Made by a program: the position numbers and the translations under genes
Shown here: positions 18,585 to 27,233 of the stretch, piece by piece
How the letters are laid out: the number at the start of each line of letters is the position of its first letter
Numbering within the stretch: the first letter of the stretch is position 1
Assembly (NCBI GenBank): GCA_029262195.1
Contig: JAJCZX010000004.1
Location: 124,001-188,000, forward strand
Direction: 5' to 3'
Length of the DNA stretch: 64,000 nucleotides
DNA from: Gemmatimonadota bacterium
GTDB lineage: Bacteria; Gemmatimonadota; Gemmatimonadetes; Gemmatimonadales; GWC2-71-9
The notes under the pieces: generated by a model
The model's input: the letters and a program-made list of their open reading frames with translations, nothing else
Database searches by the model: none
Told to the model about the DNA's origin: nothing

Positions 18585-18923
18585 ATGACAAAATCACTAG
18601 ACATAATGCAGGGAACTCTGGAGCTGTTAATTCTCAAAACACTGAGCACAGCCGAATCAATGCACGGGTTTGAAATCCTCCGGTGGATTCAGACATCTAC
18701 ACAGGGTGTCCTGACGGTGGAGGAGGGGAGCCTCTACCCGGCCCTACACCGGATGCAGAACCGCGGACTCCTCACAGCGGAGTTCGGAGTCTCCGACAAG
18801 GGTAGGCGCGCGAAATACTACCAACTCACCACGAAGGGCCGAAAGAGAATGGTCCGGGCCGAAACAGACTGGGCAGACTACGTACAAGCCGTGGGCCAAT
18901 TAGTCGAGGCAGCGAAAACGTGA
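18585..18923 (+). CDS. PadR family transcriptional regulator
   Basis: A 112-residue winged-helix protein: MQGTLELLILKTLS, MHGFEILRWI, the VEEGSLYPALHRMQNRGLL recognition helix typical of PadR, and RRAKYYQLTTKGRKRM in the wing. Its stop codon overlaps the GTG start of the following ADOP permease by four bases (GTGA), so the pair is translationally coupled. Two phased palindromes upstream suggest autoregulation. The effector is unknown; in PadR-ADOP pairs it may be a toxic compound or a membrane stress signal. Confidence 0.93.
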   Translation: MTKSLDIMQGTLELLILKTLSTAESMHGFEILRWIQTSTQGVLTVEEGSLYPALHRMQNRGLLTAEFGVSDKGRRAKYYQLTTKGRKRMVRAETDWADYVQAVGQLVEAAKT

Positions 18924-21571
18924 GATTTCGGGAGCCATTTGAACGGATCCTGGCCCGCCGCAGAATCAAGGCCAAAATCGAAAAAGAAATACGCGAAGAA
19001 ATAGAGATGCACATCGCGGAGCGGACGGAATGGCTGGTCGAACAGGGAGCAGACATGAAATCAGCTCGAAAACGCGCCGAGGCCCTGTTCGGGAACCAAT
19101 CAACAATAGCAGGCGATTGCCGCCAAATGGGATATGAAAGAGAGGGAAGAATGAACAACGCTCGTTTTTTAGGGTCACTCGTTCAAGACGTGAGGTATGC
19201 GCTACGATCGTTTCGACGACAGCCAGGATTCCACATCGCCCTTGTTGCGACTCTCGCTTTGGGAATAGGAGCAAACGTTTCGGTGTTTTCGGTTGTTGAC
19301 GCCCTATTGCTCCGTCCTCTCGCATTCAGCCACCCCGAACAGTTGATCTCAATTAGATCGTACAACCCGGAAAACGGAAACAGTAGCCAGGAAACTCCTT
19401 TCGTCCGGGCTGTAGAATTCGCTGCCAACTCCGATTTTGTGGATATCGGGTTCTCATCAACTCGGAGCGTCGTGAGGACCGACGGGGCGGCACCGCAACA
19501 CGTCGGCGTCACCGGAGTGTCTGACAATTTGTTTAACATCCTCGGAGTCAACGCAGCAATCGGGCGATCCATAGTTCCCGGCGATGACCACGTTGTTGTT
19601 TTGAGCGATCAACTATTCCGGCGGTGGGGGAGTGACACAGCGCTCCTCGGCACAGACATAGTCCTCGACGACGAGTTGTTTACTGTGATCGGTGTGATGC
19701 CCAGTTGGTTTCGATATCCGAGCCCAAGAAGCGGTCGTGCTTGGGTGCCAATGGGGGCCGCGGGCAGATTTGGAACCACGGTGGCGAGAGGAGCCCAACT
19801 CATCGGACGTATGACTGATGGGATAAATGAAGAAGTCGCCCAGCAGCAGACCGACGCACTCGTCGCAGGGATGGAAGATCTACCGCAATTTGACTATAAC
19901 GCGTTCCAAATAACGCCCTTGGAAGAAAGCCGGGCAAACGGCGACCTGAGCAAAGCCCTCTGGACTGTTCTCGGTGCCGTTTCGATAATGCTGTTTGTCG
20001 CAATCATCAACGCAGTCAATTTGCTTCTGGCTCGAAGCGTCACAAGAACACGCGAGTTGGCAATTCGTCTATCCGTTGGCGGTTCCAAAACGCGGATCAT
20101 AAGGCAATTGTCGACAGAGACGATATTACAATCGGCGATGGGAGGTATTCTGGGTGTCGCCCTGGTGTGGCTGAGCCTTGACGTGTTAGTAGCGATGCTT
20201 CCTTCCGAGATCCTGCTAACTGCGGTAAGAGACATAACGGTAGACGGCCGGACCTACCTTTACACCTTCGGATTATCCGTGGGCGTGGGTCTGCTAGCCG
20301 GTTTGTTACCGTCGATCACAATAGTACGAGCCCTGGGTACAGGTAATCTCGGAGCGATGGGTTCTTCCCGCACCGGCACTGGTTTCTGGAAGAAATGGGG
20401 TCAACCACTGGTCATCACAGAGGTCGCCATGTCCGTGTTACTCCTGTTTGCCGCCGGTCTCCTTGGGAAGAGTTTTCTAAATATTGTGAATGTTGACCCC
20501 GGCTTTGATCCCGACAAAGTGATCGTGGCGTCGCTCCAACTTTCGGGTTCCAGATACGATGACGACTCAGCCCGCCTTTCGTTTTTTCAAGAGTTGAAGA
20601 GCCACATTTCTGGCCTGCCCGGTGTCACCGGGGTTTCTCGCGCCCTCGGGGCCCCTCCGGGATCCAATTTCCGTTTTCCAGTGGCATTGGAAACAGAAGA
20701 TGGGGGACTCATTCCTGGAGAAATGCCCAACGTGCTCAACTTCGCCCAGGTTGACTCCGAATACTTCGACGCTTTCGGGTCAAAAGTCGTTGCAGGTCGA
20801 CTTTTTTCCAATAGCGACGTGCCGAGTGAGAGGTCCACGGTGATCGACCTCGACCTCGCGACGAAGTTGTGGGGAGACGAATCTCCGATCGGTCGACGCT
20901 TTCGAGTTAACGACGAGACCAGCTGGGTTACAGTGATAGGAGTAATAGAAGAGTTACAGTTGGGAGGATTGGACTGGAGGGCCAGTGCGGATTTTTCAAT
21001 GTTTTCCCCTATCAACCCCGCTCGTTCGCCGAGGTTCATGCAGATACTGATTGGTACTGACGGCAACACAAACGCAGTGGCCGAGACTTCCAGAAAGGCA
21101 ATTTCTGAAATCGATCCGCTACAACCTATTTGGCAGCTAGGGCCGCTTTCGGTTCCCATGGGACAGGCCATCCACCGCAACAAGTTTTACGGAATAGTGA
21201 TGACCGTTTTCGCCGCGGTGGCCCTGGGCTTGACCGGCATCGGAGTGTTCGGCCTCCTCGCCTTCGCGGTGGCACAACAACGACGCGACCTTAGCGTTCG
21301 AATGGCCCTGGGAGCCAGGGCGCGGACTTTAGTAGCCGGCATTGTTACGAGAGGTTTGGCCCTCGCTGTTGTTGGCTGCGTACTCGGATTGGCCGTCTCG
21401 CTCACATTTTCGAAAATACTCGCAGGGTTTTTGTTCGAAACGAGGCCCACGGACCTTTCCGTGCTTGCAGGAGTGTCGTTCCTTGTCCTGACCACTTCCG
21501 GCTTGGCATGCTTCATCCCTGCCAGGCGAGCTCTTCGCATCGATCCGGCCAGGGTACTCATGGAGGAGTAG
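18920..21571 (+). CDS. ADOP-type ABC transporter permease (MacB/FtsX family)
   Basis: 883 residues with the classic ADOP layout. The N-terminal ~75 residues form the helical prefix domain 1 (IEKEIREEIEMHIAERTEWL, RAEALFGN). Helix 1 (IALVATLALGIGANVSVFSVV), the MacB-like periplasmic domain, three FtsX helices near residues 350-480, a second copy starting at ~500, and the C-terminal ARRALRIDPARVLMEE follow. GTG start at 18920 overlaps the padR stop. No ATPase gene is adjacent. These permeases are thought to belong to MacB-like macrolide/lipoprotein export systems, but substrates are unknown. Confidence 0.92.
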   Translation: MRFREPFERILARRRIKAKIEKEIREEIEMHIAERTEWLVEQGADMKSARKRAEALFGNQSTIAGDCRQMGYEREGRMNNARFLGSLVQDVRYALRSFRRQPGFHIALVATLALGIGANVSVFSVVDALLLRPLAFSHPEQLISIRSYNPENGNSSQETPFVRAVEFAANSDFVDIGFSSTRSVVRTDGAAPQHVGVTGVSDNLFNILGVNAAIGRSIVPGDDHVVVLSDQLFRRWGSDTALLGTDIVLDDELFTVIGVMPSWFRYPSPRSGRAWVPMGAAGRFGTTVARGAQLIGRMTDGINEEVAQQQTDALVAGMEDLPQFDYNAFQITPLEESRANGDLSKALWTVLGAVSIMLFVAIINAVNLLLARSVTRTRELAIRLSVGGSKTRIIRQLSTETILQSAMGGILGVALVWLSLDVLVAMLPSEILLTAVRDITVDGRTYLYTFGLSVGVGLLAGLLPSITIVRALGTGNLGAMGSSRTGTGFWKKWGQPLVITEVAMSVLLLFAAGLLGKSFLNIVNVDPGFDPDKVIVASLQLSGSRYDDDSARLSFFQELKSHISGLPGVTGVSRALGAPPGSNFRFPVALETEDGGLIPGEMPNVLNFAQVDSEYFDAFGSKVVAGRLFSNSDVPSERSTVIDLDLATKLWGDESPIGRRFRVNDETSWVTVIGVIEELQLGGLDWRASADFSMFSPINPARSPRFMQILIGTDGNTNAVAETSRKAISEIDPLQPIWQLGPLSVPMGQAIHRNKFYGIVMTVFAAVALGLTGIGVFGLLAFAVAQQRRDLSVRMALGARARTLVAGIVTRGLALAVVGCVLGLAVSLTFSKILAGFLFETRPTDLSVLAGVSFLVLTTSGLACFIPARRALRIDPARVLMEE

Positions 21572-21599
21572 GCAAGGAACGGTGCGGGAACCCACCACG

Positions 21600-22328
21600 C
21601 TAGTCCTGAACAGTGGCTCCAGGAAAATCTGAATGCACTAACACCAGAAAACTGGCAGCCGAAATCCCCGACGCACCGAAGATCATGCACATCACCATGA
21701 TCTGATACCGCGCAGCAATGAACGGCGACACACCCGAAAGGATCTGTCCTGTCATCATCCCGGGCAGCGACACGAGCCCTACAGCAAACAAAGAATTGGT
21801 TATCGGAATGAGGGCCGCTTTGAGCGCTTTGCCACGAGCATCGCAATAAGCGACACCACGCCCCACCTCAGCCTCGAGACGTTCGCCAGCCAAACTCACG
21901 CTATTCATCGCGCTCGCGAAAATCATCCCGGCCAGCGGAACCACATAACTCGGCGCGTACCACGGCTCGAGACGCAGGACTCCCGCAGTGACAAGGAAAA
22001 GAATGAGAACCCCGGCCGGAGCAATCGCGCCCAGTGATTTGAGATACAGCGACTTTCGGGGAATTTTCATCGTCCTCAACGCAATCCAACTCGACGAGAA
22101 TAGCATCACAGCCAGAACAGCCAGTACAACTACGGGGTTGTCGGCCCCAAAGATGTACGCCAGGAAATAGCCGATCAAAAGAAGCTGCATCAGCATTCGG
22201 AACACAGCGTACAGCGAGTTGGCGTAGCCGAGATTCCAGCGCCAGATTATTGCGACAACAACGGCAACCGGAATGAATGCTAGAGCAAGGTTTAGAAGCG
22301 GAATAGTCGCGATTGAACTCATACACAA
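21600..22328 (-). CDS. fetB: FetB/UPF0014 family ABC permease
   Basis: A 242-residue polytopic membrane protein (about seven helices) of the FetB/YbbM type, linked in E. coli to iron export together with the ATPase FetA. Family features are AVFRMLMQLLLIGYFLAYIF near residue 40 and SLPGMMTGQILSGVSP near 200. The start may be TTG at 22328 (AGG five bases upstream) or ATG at 22322. No fetA-like ATPase is adjacent, so it is an orphan or paired in trans. Confidence 0.85.
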   Translation of the reverse strand: MCMSSIATIPLLNLALAFIPVAVVVAIIWRWNLGYANSLYAVFRMLMQLLLIGYFLAYIFGADNPVVVLAVLAVMLFSSSWIALRTMKIPRKSLYLKSLGAIAPAGVLILFLVTAGVLRLEPWYAPSYVVPLAGMIFASAMNSVSLAGERLEAEVGRGVAYCDARGKALKAALIPITNSLFAVGLVSLPGMMTGQILSGVSPFIAARYQIMVMCMIFGASGISAASFLVLVHSDFPGATVQD

Positions 22329-22466
22329 ACTTGCCTAAGAGTGTACAAATAAGACAGCGTCTACTATCCACCTTTTTTCCGCACCATAGGATCAGTGGCC
22401 AGGCCAACTACCCGGGCCGCCTCAGCCGAGATCACCCGGCGCCCGAAATCGGTCAAACCGTCGCGC

Positions 22467-22521
22467 CCCTCAGTCTAACCGGCCTGTTCTAACCGCCTTT
22501 TTCTACCCACCGCTTTACCCG
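22467..22521. repeat. Degenerate ~14-nt tandem repeats at 3' end of alkD-like gene
   Basis: Four successive 12-15-base units of the type CC-T/G-rich-TCTAACCG (for example GCCTGTTCTAACCG) run into the stop codon of the AlkD-like gene. The same unit occurs seven times at 58190-58288, also directly 3' of a minus-strand gene. On the transcribed strand the unit reads roughly CGGTTAGAACAGGG. Confidence 0.6.
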
Positions 22522-23237
22522 ACCTTTTTCCCCAAATACCTCTTCCTCATCCCCTCTGGAAACTTTTCGATCGCATACCTGAGCATCGTCCGGGGCATCG
22601 TTGCCGCGTGAGCATCCAGGAAATCGCGCTCCGCACGAATGTCCCGATTCCCGACCTCTCGCAACATCCATCCAACGGCCTTATGAATCAGGTCATGGTC
22701 GTCTTGCACCAAAATTTCCGCGATCTTCATTGTATGAGTGAATACTCCCTCGCGTATAAAAGCATAAGTCGAAAGGATGCTCATCCGACGAGTCCACAGA
22801 TTCTTACTCTTGACCCACCGGTACAACTTCATGGTTTCCCCAGGAAAACGGACCATATACGGTCCGACAATCTTGGGACCGGCGCAATCGACCATGTCCC
22901 AATTATTGATCCCGGCCATATTCGCCAGAGTGAAGCGGTAGATTTCCTTTCGATCCGGGGCCGTTTTCGCCCTCTCATACCGAAGCTCCAGGATAAAAAC
23001 GGCAGTGAGTCGATGCTCATGAAAGGAGCTTCCAAGCAGACGCCGCAGCTGTGGAAACGACAGTTCTTTAAACTTTTTAGCGATCTTTCGTTGATCGGGT
23101 ACCACAACGCCCAGAAACTTATCCCCCTCCCCGTATTCCCCTTTTCCTGTCTTGAAAAAGCGGGGATAGAACGCTGCTTTTTCCGGCTGAACACATGCGG
23201 CAAGAGCAGATTCTAGATCTCTTAGTTGATTAGACAT
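22515..23237 (-). CDS. AlkD-like DNA alkylation repair protein
   Basis: About 240 residues of the HEAT-repeat DNA glycosylase family (DNA_alkylation). Typical features are FLGVVVPDQRKIAKKF near residue 50, HEHRLTAVFILE and NNWDMVDCAGPKIVG. These proteins excise bulky N3/N7-alkylated bases. ATG at 23237 (MSNQLRDLESAL) is preferred; the in-frame extension to 23369 has no family similarity. Monocistronic by appearance, between FetB and the divergent MscS gene. Confidence 0.87.
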   Translation of the reverse strand: MSNQLRDLESALAACVQPEKAAFYPRFFKTGKGEYGEGDKFLGVVVPDQRKIAKKFKELSFPQLRRLLGSSFHEHRLTAVFILELRYERAKTAPDRKEIYRFTLANMAGINNWDMVDCAGPKIVGPYMVRFPGETMKLYRWVKSKNLWTRRMSILSTYAFIREGVFTHTMKIAEILVQDDHDLIHKAVGWMLREVGNRDIRAERDFLDAHAATMPRTMLRYAIEKFPEGMRKRYLGKKVG

Positions 23238-23406
23238 AGCAACAAATATGTGGCAAGGAACGCTACGTGGCACGGCCGCTCGGAAGCATGTCGAAGCAGA
23301 CCCGACCAATTGGGCCATTTCCCGCTTCTCTTTTTCCGCCACCTTGTTTCGATCAAATCTGTGACCCATTCTTCACAACCAGTTTTTGAGAATAATTCAC
23401 GATACG

Positions 23407-24288
23407 ATGGAGGATGTTTTGGACCTGGGAGTTTTCATTGAATCAGCGAAGGAGTACCTGACCTTCGAATTTTTCAAAATCGGCGCGACGCCTGTCACGG
23501 TGATGTCGCTTTTCACCTTCGCGGTCATCCTCGCCGTCACGCTTGTCGCATCCCGATTAATTCAACGCACGATTCGCAAAATGTTGAGCGGAAGCGAATT
23601 AGCCGATGGTGGTGGACTTGGCAATGCACTACGCCTGGTCCACTACGCGGTCTTGCTGATTGGAATCGGAATCGGCCTCGACACGATGGGAATATCTCTG
23701 AAGGCCGTTTTCGCCGCTGGTGCTATTTTCGCATTCGCAATCGGGTTCGCGATGCAGAACATTGCCCAGAACTTCGTATCTGGAATCATCCTCCTTATCG
23801 AACGCACAATCAAAATCGGCGACGTGCTAGAAGTCGAAGGAGAGATTGTGCGAGTAACTCATCTGGGGATAAGGGCCACAACCGCCCGCACCCGAGACGA
23901 AACTGAAATGTTGATCCCCAATTCGACTCTCGTGGGCTCAACCGTAAAGAACTACACGCACCAGGACTCAACTTTCAGACTAAGGGTCCCCGTTGGTGTA
24001 GCCTACGAAACCGACATCCCGGGCGCCATGGAGGCCCTCAAGTCGGCCGGTGAAAGTATCGATTGGAACCTGAGAGCCCAGAACCCCAAGGTCTTGTTGC
24101 TCGACTTTGCCGATTCGTCGATCATCCTCGAACTATCTGTCTGGATCGACGACCCGTGGATGGCCCGGTTCCATTATTCCGAGCTGCGCGTGCTGGTATG
24201 GAGAACACTGAAAAAGCACAACATCACCATTGCCTTCCCGCAACTAGATGTGCATTTCGATTCAGGAATTGGTGGAAAAACTGGGTGA
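23407..24288 (+). CDS. MscS family mechanosensitive ion channel
   Basis: About 293 residues with two N-terminal helices, the pore helix region with the GAIFAFAIGFAMQNIAQNFVSGIILLIERTIKIGD signature split across TM3 and the beta domain, and the C-terminal cytoplasmic alpha-beta domain. These channels open at high membrane tension during hypo-osmotic shock. ATG at 23407 is preferred; TTG at 23386 is an in-frame alternative without a ribosome site. Confidence 0.93.
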   Translation: MEDVLDLGVFIESAKEYLTFEFFKIGATPVTVMSLFTFAVILAVTLVASRLIQRTIRKMLSGSELADGGGLGNALRLVHYAVLLIGIGIGLDTMGISLKAVFAAGAIFAFAIGFAMQNIAQNFVSGIILLIERTIKIGDVLEVEGEIVRVTHLGIRATTARTRDETEMLIPNSTLVGSTVKNYTHQDSTFRLRVPVGVAYETDIPGAMEALKSAGESIDWNLRAQNPKVLLLDFADSSIILELSVWIDDPWMARFHYSELRVLVWRTLKKHNITIAFPQLDVHFDSGIGGKTG

Positions 24289-24307
24289 GGGATTCGCCCG
24301 TCAGAGT

Positions 24308-24772
24308 TCAGCCTTTGGAGATGATCCTCTTGATTTCCTGAAGCACGAGGATGTCGGCTTCGTCCTGAGGGCGATTTGTGCGTTTGGACGCTATCAGATG
24401 GTCGATTGAAGCGGTTGGCACCTCAACGCCTTCGACTTCGAACACCCTCGCATCCGGGTGGGCGTGCGAGTAGAGGACGGACCAGGCCACGGTTAAGATG
24501 TCGACCCTGGGAGAATCGCCGATCACGGTCACGGGTTTTCTTATTACTTCTTCCGCCAGCCACTCCTTGGCCAATCCAAACCCAACTTGTGAAAGCCCCG
24601 ACAACACCAACCTAGCATTTTCAACGGTTGGATCTATGAGGATGTCGATGTCCCGCGTTGCTCTAGCACTACCCCAAAGCTGCAACGCCGTCGCTCCAAC
24701 CACCACATAGTTCGCACCATGTTGGTTGAGGCGTAAGCACACTTCAGCGACTCTTGTTTTATACGCGGTCAC
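24308..24772 (-). CDS. Nucleotidyltransferase-fold protein (AbiEii/MNT-like), possible toxin
   Basis: A 154-residue nucleotidyltransferase-fold protein. YVVVGATALQLWGSARATRDIDILID holds the G-A/S motif and the DxD pair (DID) that bind metal and nucleotide; a conserved DHLIASKRTNRPQDEADI lies near the C-terminus. GTG start overlaps the stop of the upstream ribbon-helix-helix gene (GTGA). A DNA-binding small protein coupled to a nucleotidyltransferase is the arrangement of AbiE- or MNT-like toxin-antitoxin systems, which modify tRNA or the partner. A second such pair lies at 59.1-59.9 kb. Confidence 0.82.
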   Translation of the reverse strand: MTAYKTRVAEVCLRLNQHGANYVVVGATALQLWGSARATRDIDILIDPTVENARLVLSGLSQVGFGLAKEWLAEEVIRKPVTVIGDSPRVDILTVAWSVLYSHAHPDARVFEVEGVEVPTASIDHLIASKRTNRPQDEADILVLQEIKRIISKG

Positions 24773-25149
24773 GGAATGCTAATCCGCTCCCGGTCGGACC
24801 AGTCGAGATAGTCTTCATAGCTATCAAATAGAATTATTCGTTCGCGGGACTCGCCGCTTTCTCGCAACCCGGACAACTCCAAAGTCGCCTGGGCTTCCTT
24901 GACGCGCGACGTGGGCGACAATTCGAGGTCGCTTTTCAACTGTTCGCATCGAGAAGCATCAAGCCGCAAGGCAACCGAAGGATTCGGGCCCGACCAGTCG
25001 GGGGCCCTCGCGTAAACCCGGAGTGACTCCAGCCCCAACCGTGCGGCTTCGGACAAGACCCAGCTGCGGGATCTGTCGTTTTCCGCAGCAAGTTTATCGG
25101 CTAGATCGACGGTTTCGACCGGTATGGTGATAGTTATTCGCTTTAACAT
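24769..25149 (-). CDS. Ribbon-helix-helix protein, putative antitoxin
   Basis: A 126-residue protein. Residues 1-45 (KRITITIPVETVDLADKLAAEN, then SWVLSEAARLGLE) form a CopG/RHH DNA-binding domain; the remaining ~80 residues (ending FDSYEDYLDWSDRERISIP) presumably bind the partner nucleotidyltransferase. It is the first gene of the pair and overlaps it by four bases. An AT-rich inverted repeat lies four bases before the start codon, as expected for an autoregulating antitoxin. The family of the C-terminal part was not recognised. Confidence 0.75.
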   Translation of the reverse strand: MLKRITITIPVETVDLADKLAAENDRSRSWVLSEAARLGLESLRVYARAPDWSGPNPSVALRLDASRCEQLKSDLELSPTSRVKEAQATLELSGLRESGESRERIILFDSYEDYLDWSDRERISIP

Positions 25150-25152
25150 ATA

Positions 25153-25177
25153 TCATATACCATCATACTTTATATGA
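25153..25177. promoter_or_regulatory. AT-rich inverted repeat upstream of RHH gene
   Basis: TCATATA (25153-25159) and TATATGA (25171-25177) form a 7-bp dyad immediately in front of the RHH start at 25149. It overlaps the 3' end of the preceding gene. It is a likely operator and promoter for the RHH/nucleotidyltransferase pair. Confidence 0.5.
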
Positions 25178-25627
25178 CAACGTAACGAAATCGGCCCAAA
25201 ATGTACAGAACACGCGATTCGTACCGGTTTGATCCCTTGCTCCACGCGTACGTGCTAAACACGTGGCGATGTTGCCGAAACGCTCGATCTTTCTCGACGT
25301 TTCATATTCGTAAAAATCGTTGGCAGCAAAGTAGGGCTCGGCGCGCTCGATAAACCCATCAACGCTCATGACATCCACAACCCACCCGCCAGACTCGGCT
25401 CCATGAGCTGGCATATGCCTCGATTCCGGATGAAATAAGGACCGCTCCCGGTCCCAATCGCGCTGCTCGTCAGCGCTCCCAGAAATCAAGTCATAAGAGG
25501 CATCGATTATCGCTCCAATCGTTGCTACGTCCTCGGGTGCCGCGGCCGGTCGTTCCTGAGAGGCTCCTGTCTGCGGAATACATAGACCGAAAAACAACAA
25601 ATTGGCCAACATCGATTGTTTTTTCAC
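25163..25627 (-). CDS. Small secreted protein, NTF2/SnoaL-like
   Basis: A 154-residue exported protein (signal MKKQSMLANLLFFGLCIPQTGASQ). The body, with DASYDLISGSADEQRDWDR, FHPESRHMP and the SVDGFIERAEPYF segment, resembles secreted SnoaL-like proteins that adopt an NTF2 cone fold. The usual C-terminal strand with a GNSIQL/RWWI pattern is missing after RIERFGNIATCLA, so the last 25 residues may be altered by a frameshift. GTG start supported by GAGGAG five bases upstream. Function unknown. Confidence 0.65.
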   Translation of the reverse strand: MKKQSMLANLLFFGLCIPQTGASQERPAAAPEDVATIGAIIDASYDLISGSADEQRDWDRERSLFHPESRHMPAHGAESGGWVVDVMSVDGFIERAEPYFAANDFYEYETSRKIERFGNIATCLARTRGARDQTGTNRVFCTFWADFVTLSYKV

Positions 25628-25640
25628 TTTCGCTCCTCGT

Positions 25641-25946
25641 TCAATTCCATAGGGAATCGCTGTATGAACCTGCTTGGAAGGAATCGAAAAAGTCGTCTAT
25701 CTCCGGGTGTACGATCGGATCGCCACTTACGTCCAGTTCGAGGTGGCGTTCCGCGACATACGTCCGATGGAGCGCCTGATGTACCAGAACGTGGTACCAG
25801 GGCCGGTCTTTTGGCGGACGCGACCGGGCAACAACATTATACCACTGGTCCGTTCCTTGAAATTTTTCGTCCACACCAATTACCACACCACGGTAGCCGA
25901 ATTTGGTGTGACGAATCGTCTGCCCTATCGTGTATTCGCCTGGCAT
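25641..25946 (-). CDS. hspQ: HspQ / YccV-like hemimethylated-DNA-binding domain protein
   Basis: A 101-residue protein with the YccV fold: IGQTIRHTKFGYRGVVIGVD, then WYNVVARSRPPKDRPWYHVLV and the TYVAERHLELD segment. In E. coli HspQ is a Lon substrate and specificity enhancer and was first described as binding hemimethylated DNA. It is the third gene of a run HhH protein, membrane protein, HspQ on the minus strand. ATG start at 25946. Confidence 0.88.
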   Translation of the reverse strand: MPGEYTIGQTIRHTKFGYRGVVIGVDEKFQGTDQWYNVVARSRPPKDRPWYHVLVHQALHRTYVAERHLELDVSGDPIVHPEIDDFFDSFQAGSYSDSLWN

Positions 25947-25956
25947 GCCGATCTTC

Positions 25957-26424
25957 CTACCAAGAGATTGATCTCAACACAGGGTGCCTGTAACAAAAAA
26001 CCAGGCCAACCAACCCCAGAAGAGCGATGGCCCCGGGAGCCAGCGTAGGGGTCGCTCCCTTGAGCGCTTCCCAGAACAACTCAAACCCGGCCATCGAAGG
26101 ATACATTTCCTTTTCGAATTCAATATTGCCCACTAAGTGCAAATAGACCCCAAGCGCGCCGTTAACAACCAGGACAGTCATCAAAACGCGCACCGTCTGG
26201 ATCAGCCGACGGGTGGGCCGAAGGTGAACTACCAACAAAAGCAGTGAGGTTATTCCAAGTAGCGCAACCGGTGTCCACTGCCAGAAATCTTCGGTATGCT
26301 CGAGCAGAAGCAATTCTACAATCGTTCCGATCGACCCGAAAACGAGCAACGCAACAATCAGTCGCCGCATCTTATGCGAGACGGTCTCTTCGGCGGCGGC
26401 GCGCGCATCAATCGCGTCAGACAA
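25957..26424 (-). CDS. Integral membrane protein, four helices
   Basis: A 155-residue protein not assigned to a family. Four hydrophobic segments are visible (LIVALLVFGSIGTIVELLLL; PVALLGITSLLLLVVHL; VRVLMTVLVVNGALGVYLHL; LAPGAIALLGLVGLVFCY). The start is either TTG at 26424, four bases after the HhH gene, or ATG at 26370. It is spaced tightly between the HhH and HspQ genes and is likely co-transcribed with them. Confidence 0.65.
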   Translation of the reverse strand: MSDAIDARAAAEETVSHKMRRLIVALLVFGSIGTIVELLLLEHTEDFWQWTPVALLGITSLLLLVVHLRPTRRLIQTVRVLMTVLVVNGALGVYLHLVGNIEFEKEMYPSMAGFELFWEALKGATPTLAPGAIALLGLVGLVFCYRHPVLRSISW

Positions 26425-26428
26425 AAAC

Positions 26429-27058
26429 TTATCTAACTTCCACGTAGCGCTCTAGTCGCGCGACCTCATCGTCGTCTACATACTTGCCGATCTCCCTGCG
26501 GAAGACCTCGATCCTGGCGTACGGGCGGTACTCCATAAACTCGTGGACCATTCGATTGCCCATACCCGGAATCGTGTGGAAGTCTTCTTCGGTAGCGGTA
26601 TTGAGATCCATAGGCACGAAGACATACTGTTCCATCCGCGCAACCTCGTCGTCATCGACATACTTGCCCATCTCGCGACGGAACTGGGCGATGTTGACGT
26701 AGGCACGATACTCCTCGAATTCGTGAGCCATCCGGTTCCCGATCCCCGGAATCAAAAGAATGGTTTCACGACTCGCGGTGTTCAGATTTAACGGCAACCA
26801 GAGGTGTCGGTACAACTCCTCCAGCTGGGCTTCGCCGAGCGTTGCCGACAACAGGTCATGTAAAGGCGAAATGCCCCGGAATGGACGTCCCCGAATAATC
26901 GCTTCTACAAGTTGCTCACTGAGCCCCGGTGCGGCAAGCAAATCCTCTTCGCTGGCGAGATTGGGATTGAGTAAAGTTTCGTTGGTACCGACCTGCGCCT
27001 CGGCAACGTCCGCAAAGGCAAGTAGAATTATTGCTGAAACAACAAAAAAGTGCCGCAT
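26429..27058 (-). CDS. Secreted helix-hairpin-helix protein with internal duplication
   Basis: A 209-residue exported protein (signal MRHFFVVSAIILLAFADVAEA). It has three ComEA-type helix-hairpin-helix units; units two and three are near-identical ~60-residue repeats, each with LNTA-IPGIGNRM, EEYR/MEYRPYA, FRREMGKYVDDDEVARME. HhH units bind DNA or act as structural motifs; a periplasmic location parallels ComEA, but no competence genes are nearby. ATG at 27058 with GGAG five bases upstream. Confidence 0.82.
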   Translation of the reverse strand: MRHFFVVSAIILLAFADVAEAQVGTNETLLNPNLASEEDLLAAPGLSEQLVEAIIRGRPFRGISPLHDLLSATLGEAQLEELYRHLWLPLNLNTASRETILLIPGIGNRMAHEFEEYRAYVNIAQFRREMGKYVDDDEVARMEQYVFVPMDLNTATEEDFHTIPGMGNRMVHEFMEYRPYARIEVFRREIGKYVDDDEVARLERYVEVR

Positions 27059-27233
27059 ATCATCTCCGATGATTGTTATTGCCGAAAATTTAGTCTGCCT
27101 CGGGAGAAAAGCCGACCCTTAGCGACTGCCGGAGTTCTAGCTCCGACGCTGCACCTCCCCCTCCCGGTTGCCATAACGAACCTATTATCCTGAACGTTGT
27201 ACCAATGCTGATGGCTGAGATTCAACTGACCAA

